DNA from: Gammaproteobacteria bacterium
GTDB taxonomy: Bacteria; Pseudomonadota; Gammaproteobacteria; JAJRRL01
Length of the DNA: 40,860 bases
Reading direction: 5' to 3'
NCBI GenBank assembly: GCA_024279495.1
Contig: JAJRRL010000049.1
Location: 1 to 40,860 of the forward strand
Shown here: piece after piece, positions 34,848 through 40,860 of the stretch
Layout: each line of letters begins with the position of its first letter
Position numbering within the stretch: position 1 is the first letter of the stretch
Made by a program: the position numbers and the translations under genes
Notes under the pieces: generated by a model
What the model was told of the DNA's origin: nothing
The model's database searches: none
What the model saw: the letters and a program-made list of their open reading frames with translations, nothing else

Positions 34848-34876
34848 TTGACTTTTGGCCCTCTCTTTTTTATTCT
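34848..34876 (+). promoter_or_regulatory. Promoter of the nucleoside-hydrolase-like gene
   Basis: TTGACT (34848-34853), 17 bases, TATTCT (34871-34876), about 60 bases before the ATG. Confidence 0.45.
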
Positions 34877-34935
34877 CCTTATCTTCTTTATTCTTTTATT
34901 TCTTATACTTCATTACTAAACACTGGAGCATTAAT

Positions 34936-36462
34936 ATGCCGCGATTTCAAGACGAATTACACTTAGCCCTTTCCCAAAAAAAACCAATTGCTTGCCGCAC
35001 TGTCACCATTCACGATGGATTTGCTGACTACGATGATGTCGAGCATTTGCACGCTGCAATCATGTTGGCGGCGGCTAAAAGAGAAAAAATCCTAATCGTC
35101 TATGGAGCTAACATTAAAACTCAGAAAGCTGTCATGGTTGATGGCGAAGAGAACATAGTAAAGTCAGCTGCTGAGAACTCAAAAGAATACCTTAGGCTTC
35201 CCGAGCTATTAAAAGATATTTCCTCAAAGCTTGGGTACGATGCTAGCGATTATGTTGCTGAAATCAATTTTGACACGTTTGTTGAAAACTCACATCTCAT
35301 TAAAACCGAAACTCTCTACCTAATCTCCCCTTTAAGCGCAACAGCGACGTTTCCCAAAGTGCTCAAAGCACAAGTTAACGCCGGCCTCCCATCGTTTGAA
35401 TGTGATTTCATCTACACCCAAGGATCACCCAAAGACAGCTCTACTTACAACATGGACCTACATGCAAAAGCTTTCTTGGCTGCTCGTCAAAAACTTGACA
35501 TATCTACCATCAAATATGCGCCTCAAGCTGAGTGCTCTGGCCAACAAAAAGAAATAAACCCTAAAACAGGTAAAGTAACACTGACTAACAAAGCCCTTTG
35601 TCTTACCAAAACAATTTTCAATTCCATGTCAGACTATTTCAAGATGCTTGTTGTTTGCAACGCCTTAAGAAACATATTCTCTCGCTTTCCCGCCGGAATC
35701 ATGGCGAAATTTAATGGTTTAGGCTTGGTTCACCCAAAAATAGGCACAGGTGCCAACCTAATCCAAACAAAAGCTTTGTGTGATGTTACTGGAATCAACT
35801 TTGATGATATCCGACCCTCTCAAAACCATATGCGAATGGCCACAAAGTATGTCGACGCATGCCTGGTTGTGCTCAACGATAAGAAAAAAGATGAAAAAAC
35901 AACATCCCTGCGCGATGAAATCATTGTCAATGTAGCGAAAATGACGGCTGTGCAAGAAAAAATATTTGGCAACATCTACAAAGAGAACAGCTCATTAATC
36001 ACTGGTATACAACCTACTCCTGAATCCATTCAGGCTGTGAAAGGCCTGGAAAAATCTATCGATACATTTACAACGCTGATTGGAAGATGCGAGACTTTTC
36101 CTGGCAAAATCATACCTCCTTTATATGATTTGCTTGCACTGCTGGCTGGAGAAATTGATCGCAGCACCGAAATTGACTTAAGCTTTGAACAAATTCTTCA
36201 GCTAAATCGTGAGAAACTTGCCGAGGTCGCAGGTCTTATCATTTCAGGAACGCAAACTAACTTAACCAGCGCTTTTGCTTCTGTCTTTCACGAAGCACCC
36301 ATTAAAAGCGAAAGCCGCCCTCCTCAAAAGAAAATGCGCCAGGAAAAAGAATTCACTCTCTTTCAAGCAGCAGAAAACACAAACGGAGGAGGAGCAGCGA
36401 AGTCTCCTGCAGCAGAAGAAGAAGCAGAAGAAGCAACACAAAAAACCCCTCAGGGACAGTGA
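34936..36462 (+). CDS. Protein with remote nucleoside-hydrolase-like domain
   Basis: 508 residues from the ATG at 34936, which has GGAG seven bases upstream; the longer frame begins with a TTG and a stretch of non-protein-like hydrophobics. Near the N-terminus HDGFADYDDVEHLHAAI recalls the Asp cluster of inosine-uridine nucleoside hydrolases (DTDPGxDDAxA), keeping the last two Asp and the first. Further on, LISPLSATATF resembles GPLTNLA, and STYNMDLHAKAFLAA resembles the EFNxxxDPEAA substrate loop. The match is remote and one calcium-binding Asp is not in the canonical place. The C-terminal half has no recognised domain, and the last 60 residues are basic then Glu/Ala-rich (AAEEEAEEA), disordered. 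No signal peptide. An effector acting on nucleotides is possible but unproven. Confidence 0.5.
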   Translation: MPRFQDELHLALSQKKPIACRTVTIHDGFADYDDVEHLHAAIMLAAAKREKILIVYGANIKTQKAVMVDGEENIVKSAAENSKEYLRLPELLKDISSKLGYDASDYVAEINFDTFVENSHLIKTETLYLISPLSATATFPKVLKAQVNAGLPSFECDFIYTQGSPKDSSTYNMDLHAKAFLAARQKLDISTIKYAPQAECSGQQKEINPKTGKVTLTNKALCLTKTIFNSMSDYFKMLVVCNALRNIFSRFPAGIMAKFNGLGLVHPKIGTGANLIQTKALCDVTGINFDDIRPSQNHMRMATKYVDACLVVLNDKKKDEKTTSLRDEIIVNVAKMTAVQEKIFGNIYKENSSLITGIQPTPESIQAVKGLEKSIDTFTTLIGRCETFPGKIIPPLYDLLALLAGEIDRSTEIDLSFEQILQLNREKLAEVAGLIISGTQTNLTSAFASVFHEAPIKSESRPPQKKMRQEKEFTLFQAAENTNGGGAAKSPAAEEEAEEATQKTPQGQ

Positions 36463-36487
36463 TGTAGGAGCCCCAGCCTCTTGCTTG

Positions 36488-36505
36488 CACCGTTGAAAAA
36501 CGGTG
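36488..36505 (+). terminator. Hairpin with GAAA loop after the 508-residue gene
   Basis: CACCGTT-GAAA-AACGGTG, a perfect 7-bp stem capped by a GNRA-type tetraloop, 25 bases after the stop codon. No T run follows, so termination is not certain. Confidence 0.45.
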
Positions 36506-36618
36506 TCATCCGAAGGCAACGCAGTGACGTAGAGCCCGCACCCAGCGAAGGCGGATGGGACCCAGGCTTGATCCGTTGTGACAAGGTAACAACTAGCGAT
36601 CTTTCAAGATTTGGCCCC
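36505..36618 (+). repeat. Palindromic intergenic repeat, long subtype A
   Basis: GTCATCCGAAGGCAACGCAG, the internal GCACCCAGCGAAGGCGGATG section, stem GTTGTGAC-AAG-GTAACAAC (one mismatch), then CTAGCGATCTTTCAAG and ATTTGGCCCC. Confidence 0.85.
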
Positions 36619-36642
36619 AAAATAAAATAGCCCCAGCCTCTT

Positions 36643-36732
36643 GTCATCCAGAGGCAATGTAATGACGTCGGGGACCCAGGCTTGATCCGTTGTGACAAGG
36701 TAACAACTACCGATCTTTCAAGATTTGGCCCC
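36643..36732 (+). repeat. Palindromic intergenic repeat, subtype A, overlapping folA
   Basis: A second direct copy, without the internal section, same stem. Its end (TCAAGATTTGGCCCC) contains the stop codon and last codons of folA. Confidence 0.85.
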
Positions 36733-37203
36733 AACCTTATCCAAAGTCACAAACGCATACGTCAAACCATTGTCTTCACCACTCTCACGGCTTATTTCTT
36801 GCCACTCATCAGAAGACCACTCTGGAAAAAAGGTATCGCCAGAGAAAGACCCTTCAATAAAGGTTAAGTAAAGACGTGACGCAAAAGGCAAGCACTGGCG
36901 ATACAACGTCTCGCCTCCAATGACCATCAACTCTTGAGTCTCTGGAACAGCTTTCAAGGCAGTTTCAAGTGATGCATACACATCACAACCGGGAATGCTT
37001 AAATCAGCACGACTCGATAGCACTACATTCTGTCGCCCAGGTAAAGGCCGCCCAATGCTCTCATAAGTGGAGCGTCCCATGAGAATAGGCTTACCCAAGG
37101 TAACTGTTTTAAAATGGCGCAGATCTGCTGGTAAATGCCAAGGCATCTTACCCTCGAAACCGATCACACGATCGTCAGCCATCGCCGCTATCAGTGAAAT
37201 CAT
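36718..37203 (-). CDS. folA: Dihydrofolate reductase
   Basis: 161 residues. Reduces dihydrofolate to tetrahydrofolate with NADPH. ISLIAAMADDRVIGFEGKMPWHLPADLRHFK holds the catalytic Asp equivalent and the Trp of the active-site loop; GRSTYESIGRPLPGRQN and MVIGGETLYRQCLP are the cofactor motifs. The last four residues (GAKS) and the stop lie within an intergenic repeat, whereas the duplicate fragment ends GVE, so the repeat has changed the C-terminus. Confidence 0.96.
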   Translation of the reverse strand: MISLIAAMADDRVIGFEGKMPWHLPADLRHFKTVTLGKPILMGRSTYESIGRPLPGRQNVVLSSRADLSIPGCDVYASLETALKAVPETQELMVIGGETLYRQCLPFASRLYLTFIEGSFSGDTFFPEWSSDEWQEISRESGEDNGLTYAFVTLDKVGAKS

Positions 37204-37245
37204 TCGCTTTCCTCCCCTTCTACAGCCATAATTATAAGGACTGTG

Positions 37246-37274
37246 TTGCGAATCAATGATTGTCAGCTTATCAT
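37246..37274 (+). promoter_or_regulatory. Promoter of the cytochrome c gene
   Basis: TTGCGA (37246-37251), 17 bases, TATCAT (37269-37274), 44 bases before the ATG. Confidence 0.5.
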
Positions 37275-37317
37275 GAGCTCGTCTTTGACTTGCGACCTGA
37301 CCTGAAAAGGACTTTTC

Positions 37318-38883
37318 ATGACAATATTGCTAACCAAAACACGTACATTTAAAAAACGCATCTCTGCTTTGCTGGCGCTTTCCGCTGGCTTATGCTTTTC
37401 CGCACACTCAGCTTTAGCTGATGCGAGTATGCCAAAGGCTAAAGGGGAAGACAAATACCCTACTTACCCAAGCATCGACTACACCAAGGTCAAAGACCCT
37501 GCCGCTGTACGTCGTGGTGAATACGTCGCGAAAATAGGCGACTGCATCGCCTGTCACACTGCCCAAGGTGGTGGCAAGCCTTTTGCTGGTAACTTCTTTC
37601 TCGATACCCCGTTTGGTAAAATCTACACACACAACTTAACTAGCGATAAAGAAACAGGTATCGGAAACTGGTCTCTTGCTGTGTTCAAAAAAACCATGCG
37701 TGACGGTGTTGGCCCAGATGGCTTTGCCTTCCCAGCCTTTCCTTACCTCTACTTTAACCGCATGACCGATCAAGACTTAAGCGATATCTTTGCTTATCTG
37801 AATGCCTTGCCTAAAGTGCATAACAAAAGAAATAAAAACACACTCTTTTGGCCCATCAGCTGGCGCTTTACTCAACTAGGCTGGCGAGCGATGTTCTTCT
37901 ATCTTCAAGAAAAAGGCCCTTATGTCAACGACCCGAGTAAATCCGAACAATGGAACCGAGGTTCTTATATCGTGAATGGTCCTGGCCATTGCAGCATGTG
38001 TCATACACAGTCCTACTACCTACTCTCCACGAAATACGCTATTGGCGCGCCAATGAACAAATATTTCTTAGGTGGTGGTATGGTCGACGGCGGTCACGCC
38101 CCAGACATCACCAGTCGTCTCATGAAACATCACCCCATCAATAAAATCGTGGACGTGTTTATGCATGACGAGCTCCTAGGCGGCGGTAAAGTAGCACAAG
38201 AAGCCATGTTGGAAGTAAACCACGACAGTTTAAGCCACCTAAAACGCTCAGATCTAGAAGCCATTGCCACTTACCTCAAAACAGTAAAGAGTACGGCTCG
38301 CCCTGCTCCCAAAATGGGCTCGGATGCTGGCAAAACGATTTATGAAACATACTGTACCGGTTGTCACACAACTGGCGCAGGTGGCGCACCAAAGCTGGGC
38401 AGTAAAACAGCTTGGGATCCGCTCATCAAAAATGGTCTCAAAACACTCTATCAAAACGCTATCCACGGCATTGGCGGCATGCCAGCCAAAGGAACTTGCT
38501 CAAGCTGTACCGATAAACAAATCCAAGACGCTGTCGACTACATCGTCAACCAAGCTAAATCAAGCACAGGTAGCGCTACAAGCAAAGACACCACCTTGAA
38601 AAAACTAACTCTTGCTGATGGCAAAAAAATCTACCAAAACTATTGCAGTGTGTGTCACAATCCGGACACTCACTACCCTGGCGCACCTATCATTGGCGAT
38701 CACTCCGCTTGGAAACCATTGGTCCATAAAGGCATGGTCCAACTTTTCTTGAGTGTGACTCATGGCCACGGCGGCATGGCACCTCGTGGTGGGTGCACAT
38801 CATGCAACGATGCTGATTTGGTTGCTGCCACGAAATACATGGTGCATGAAAGTACCACACAAGGTAATTACACCTTGTGGTAA
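37318..38883 (+). CDS. Tetraheme c-type cytochrome
   Basis: 521 residues with four CXXCH haem sites: CIACH (76-80), CSMCH (225-229), CTGCH (346-350) and CSVCH (443-447). A signal peptide ends near SALADA, so it is periplasmic. The first two haem domains resemble the cytochrome subunit of membrane dehydrogenases (GDCIACHTAQGGGKPFAG, YLYFNRMTDQDLSDIFAYL). The last two are cytochrome c5-like, each with the Met ligand in GGMxxxG and the extra CxxC (CSSC, CTSC) typical of that family. AAGGA seven bases before the ATG. It precedes oxidase subunit III by 27 bases, so it probably passes electrons to a haem-copper oxidase. Confidence 0.85.
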   Translation: MTILLTKTRTFKKRISALLALSAGLCFSAHSALADASMPKAKGEDKYPTYPSIDYTKVKDPAAVRRGEYVAKIGDCIACHTAQGGGKPFAGNFFLDTPFGKIYTHNLTSDKETGIGNWSLAVFKKTMRDGVGPDGFAFPAFPYLYFNRMTDQDLSDIFAYLNALPKVHNKRNKNTLFWPISWRFTQLGWRAMFFYLQEKGPYVNDPSKSEQWNRGSYIVNGPGHCSMCHTQSYYLLSTKYAIGAPMNKYFLGGGMVDGGHAPDITSRLMKHHPINKIVDVFMHDELLGGGKVAQEAMLEVNHDSLSHLKRSDLEAIATYLKTVKSTARPAPKMGSDAGKTIYETYCTGCHTTGAGGAPKLGSKTAWDPLIKNGLKTLYQNAIHGIGGMPAKGTCSSCTDKQIQDAVDYIVNQAKSSTGSATSKDTTLKKLTLADGKKIYQNYCSVCHNPDTHYPGAPIIGDHSAWKPLVHKGMVQLFLSVTHGHGGMAPRGGCTSCNDADLVAATKYMVHESTTQGNYTLW

Positions 38884-38910
38884 TCTTGATGAGATATAGG
38901 AACCTTACCC

Positions 38911-39786
38911 ATGAGTAAATCCAACTACTACTTACCAGAACCCAGTCACTGGCCGATTGTTGGCAGCGTGGCTCTCTTCCTTATCCTAAGTGGTGCGGCT
39001 CATTGGTTACACTCTCAAAGCTATGGCCCATGGATGCTCTTGGTGGGTTCGATTGGCCTAATCACCATGTTTTTCGGCTGGTTTGGCACCGTCATCAAAG
39101 AAAACCAATCTGGTAAATTCCTAAGCAAACAAGTTGACCGCTCCTTTAGATGGGCTATGTGTGCCTTTATTTTTTCAGAAGCAATGTTCTTCTTTGCCTT
39201 CTTTGGCGCCCTCTTCTATTTACGTGTGTTTTCTGTGCCTTGGTTAGGTGGTATTGGCGACCACGGCATCATGACCCACTACCTGCTTTGGCCTGCTTTT
39301 ACTCTTCACTGGCCTGTTCTTAACAACCCCAACAACCTGCTCTTTGTCGCACCAAAAGCGGCGATGGAAACCTGGCAGATTCCTGCTCTCAACACCTTAA
39401 TCTTGTTGAGCAGTGGCGCTACCATCACCGTTACTCACCATGCTCTGATCAAAAACAAACGTAAAACCATGCTTATCTTCCAAGGACTCACCATCGCCTT
39501 GGGGATTCTCTTCCTAACCATGCAGGTCAACGAATACATGATTGCCTACACTGATAAAGGCCTGACTTTAGCATCTGGTATTTTTGGATCTACTTTCTTT
39601 ATCATCACGGGTTTTCACTGCGCTCACGTAACTGTTGGAACCATCATGTTGATCGTGATTTGGTTACGTATGATGTTCGGGCATTTCACGCCAGAACGCC
39701 ACTTTGCTTTCGAAGCTGTCGCTTGGTATTGGCACTTTGTGGATGTTGTCTGGTTGCTCTTATTTATCTTTGTCTACTGGATATAA
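38911..39786 (+). CDS. ctaE: Cytochrome c oxidase subunit III
   Basis: 291 residues, seven hydrophobic segments. Family motifs include FIFSEAMFFFAFFGALFYLR, GFHCAHVTVGTIML, and the end HFAFEAVAWYWHFVDVVWLLLFIFVYW, where the Glu and His are conserved. This subunit stabilises the catalytic subunit I of haem-copper oxidases in the inner membrane. Subunits I and II are not adjacent: upstream is the tetraheme cytochrome and downstream is queD. The gene may have been separated from the rest of a cox cluster. Confidence 0.92.
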   Translation: MSKSNYYLPEPSHWPIVGSVALFLILSGAAHWLHSQSYGPWMLLVGSIGLITMFFGWFGTVIKENQSGKFLSKQVDRSFRWAMCAFIFSEAMFFFAFFGALFYLRVFSVPWLGGIGDHGIMTHYLLWPAFTLHWPVLNNPNNLLFVAPKAAMETWQIPALNTLILLSSGATITVTHHALIKNKRKTMLIFQGLTIALGILFLTMQVNEYMIAYTDKGLTLASGIFGSTFFIITGFHCAHVTVGTIMLIVIWLRMMFGHFTPERHFAFEAVAWYWHFVDVVWLLLFIFVYWI

Positions 39787-39787
39787 G

Positions 39788-40222
39788 ATGCTCACACTGA
39801 CTTACCGACTCGATGATTTTTCTTGCGCCCACCGCTTAGTCAAAGGCTATCAAGGCAAGTGTGCTCACTTACATGGCCACAATTACCGCATTGAAGCAAC
39901 CTTATGTTCAACAGAACTTGATAAGATCGATATGATGGTCGACTTCGCAACCATCAAAGAGGTGTGTAACGCTTGGATCAACCGAGAACTTGATCATGGC
40001 ACCTTAGTCAGCTCAGAAGATCCTGAACTGCTCACTTTTGTAGTCGACCACAAGCAAAAGCACTACCTCCTCAAAGGAGTAAACACCACTCTCGAATGCT
40101 TGGCTAAGAACATCAAAGCCAAACTCTCAGCCCTTTTAGCCAAACACGAAGCCTTTGGCGACACAGTAATGCTAGACTCAATCACTGTTTGGGAAACCGA
40201 GAAGGCATCGATAAGCTGTTGA
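39788..40222 (+). CDS. queD: 6-carboxytetrahydropterin synthase
   Basis: 144 residues from the ATG at 39788. A QueD/6-pyruvoyl-tetrahydropterin-synthase family enzyme, making the queuosine precursor from dihydroneopterin triphosphate. Zinc ligands are the His in SCAHRL and both His of HGHNY; the catalytic Cys is in the CxxxHGH motif (KCAHLHGH). MMVDFATIKEVCN and LDHGTLV follow as usual, and VWETEKASIS closes the active site. One base separates it from subunit III, so it is probably co-transcribed. Slightly longer than the common 120 residues. Confidence 0.9.
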   Translation: MLTLTYRLDDFSCAHRLVKGYQGKCAHLHGHNYRIEATLCSTELDKIDMMVDFATIKEVCNAWINRELDHGTLVSSEDPELLTFVVDHKQKHYLLKGVNTTLECLAKNIKAKLSALLAKHEAFGDTVMLDSITVWETEKASISC

Positions 40223-40244
40223 TTTAAAGTCTTTTTCCTCGAAA

Positions 40245-40316
40245 TGAGACGCAAAGAGCGAGATATAGTGCGACACAAAGAGCGACATATGGTGCGACAC
40301 AAAGAGCGAAATATGA
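40245..40316 (+). repeat. Three tandem 24-bp repeats
   Basis: Three units (40245, 40269, 40293) with the consensus beginning TGCGACACAAAG and continuing AGCGACATATGG. They differ at few positions. They stand just before the AbiEi/Fic-type gene and overlap a likely -10 region (TATGATACAAT), so they may be its operators. Confidence 0.75.
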
Positions 40317-40357
40317 TACAATTAGCATAAGCTCAAGTGAACGCCCTGGATTACATT

Positions 40358-40783
40358 ATGAAGCCATCCGACAAATTACTAGAAGCTCTAAAAGCACTTC
40401 ATACCTTACAATCTGAGGGAGTAATTGCTGTGCAATCCAGCCAACTCAGTCGACTACACCGTGAACGACTCTGTAAGCATGGCTTTCTAGAACCAGTCAT
40501 CAACGGATGGTATATACCAAGTAGACCTAATGATTCCCCTGGCGAGACCACTGCTTGGTACACTTCTTTTTGGCAATTCTGCAGTACCTACTTGTCTCAA
40601 ACAAAAGGCGACGATTGGTGTCTTTCGCCTGAACAATCTCTTTCCTTGCATGTCGGCAACTGGACTGTTCCAAAACAACTATTAGTACGCTCATCGAAAG
40701 CTCGTAATAATGTTACTCCTCTTCTTCACAACACTTCCTTACAAGTGTATCGCACCGCTCGAGATAGATTAACGCCATCCTAG
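40358..40783 (+). CDS. Truncated AbiEi/Fic-type N-terminal protein
   Basis: 141 residues from the ATG at 40358. The sequence LSRLHRERLCKHGFLEPVINGWYIPSRP, TTAWYTSFWQFC and CLSPEQSLSLHVGNWTVPKQLLVRS is typical of the winged-helix N-terminal part of AbiEi-like antitoxins fused to Fic domains in longer proteins. Here the similarity ends at about residue 130 (NTSL) and a stop comes soon after, so the Fic (AMP-transferase) part is missing or in sequence beyond the window. Three 24-bp repeats upstream look like autoregulatory sites. Probably a broken gene. Confidence 0.6.
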   Translation: MKPSDKLLEALKALHTLQSEGVIAVQSSQLSRLHRERLCKHGFLEPVINGWYIPSRPNDSPGETTAWYTSFWQFCSTYLSQTKGDDWCLSPEQSLSLHVGNWTVPKQLLVRSSKARNNVTPLLHNTSLQVYRTARDRLTPS

Positions 40784-40860
40784 CGCAAATCGACTCGCGA
40801 AGGCGATCGTTATCTGTGCCGCGACTCGTCCTCGTCACCCACGCTACGCAACCTAACGGC
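40784..40860. other. Right-edge sequence of unusual composition
   Basis: The last 77 bases are GC-rich with many CGC and CTCG words, similar in style to the first 140 bases of the window and unlike the genes between. Open on both strands but too short to judge; it may be the beginning of a repeat that broke the AbiEi/Fic gene. Confidence 0.3.

Larger units (their letters stand above)
34422..34935. other. Region between apaH and the nucleoside-hydrolase-like gene
   Basis: Contains one repeat copy, a 3' fragment of folA, a short copy of the apaH 3' end (34723-34740, 17 of 18 bases the same as 34398-34415) and the promoter of the next gene. No intact gene. Confidence 0.7.

Noticed and set aside
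34855-34935. Hydrophobic N-terminus (possible signal) of the 508-residue protein
   Set aside because: Begins at a TTG within the likely promoter; the ATG at 34936 has a good ribosome-binding site, so it is not translated.
40245-40316. Short CRISPR array
   Set aside because: Units are head-to-tail without spacers and lie in a promoter region.

Overview
The window reads as part of a gammaproteobacterial chromosome. Two conserved blocks point that way: lptD-surA-pdxA-ksgA-apaH with folA nearby, and lptM-dapF. The tight hemA-prfA-prmC-hemH operon, amgK-murU and the frequent short palindromic repeats fit a host-associated, Legionellales/Coxiella-like lineage. That placement is an inference from gene content only. 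No tRNA, rRNA, CRISPR array or transposase gene was seen.

Layout. 0-7 kb (minus strand): an OmpA-like lipoprotein, a DUF2807-type secreted protein, and a translationally coupled operon hemA-prfA-prmC-hemH-pilin-like-rdgB. 7.0-7.7 kb: gene-free, filled with palindromic repeats. 7.7-19.4 kb: an accessory locus. It holds an ABC-type ATPase fused to a shuffled piece of a filamentous-haemagglutinin-like protein, a 2254-residue haemagglutinin-like protein with no signal peptide, two small proteins with hydrophobic segments, a divergent PAS/LuxR-type regulator, and a 305-residue protein with two membrane segments. A perfect 22-bp palindrome lies between the regulator and the operon, and a degenerate copy lies in front of the ATPase gene. 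A nine-G tract near the 3' end of the giant gene would give an immediate stop on slippage by one base in either direction.

19.4-23.2 kb: mltA, folB, dksA, dapF with the small upstream gene lptM, and a serine esterase. 23.2-23.8 kb: repeats again. 23.8-27 kb (minus): a degenerate S-adenosylhomocysteine-hydrolase-like protein, then murU and amgK for peptidoglycan recycling. 27-34.4 kb (plus): lptD, surA, pdxA, ksgA, a Cys-rich secreted protein overlapping an outer-membrane barrel gene, and apaH. 34.4-37.2 kb: a decayed duplicate of the folA 3' end, a 508-residue protein remotely resembling nucleoside hydrolases, more repeats, and intact folA. 37.3-40.2 kb: a tetraheme cytochrome c, oxidase subunit III and queD. 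The right edge has a triplicated 24-bp repeat before a truncated AbiEi/Fic-type N-terminal gene.

Housekeeping functions cover haem synthesis, translation termination, envelope assembly (LptD, LptM, SurA, MltA, AmgK/MurU), folate and queuosine metabolism and respiration. The 7.7-19.4 kb locus is the best candidate for an undescribed system: a regulated, possibly phase-variable production of a giant beta-helical protein with a dedicated but architecturally odd ATPase.
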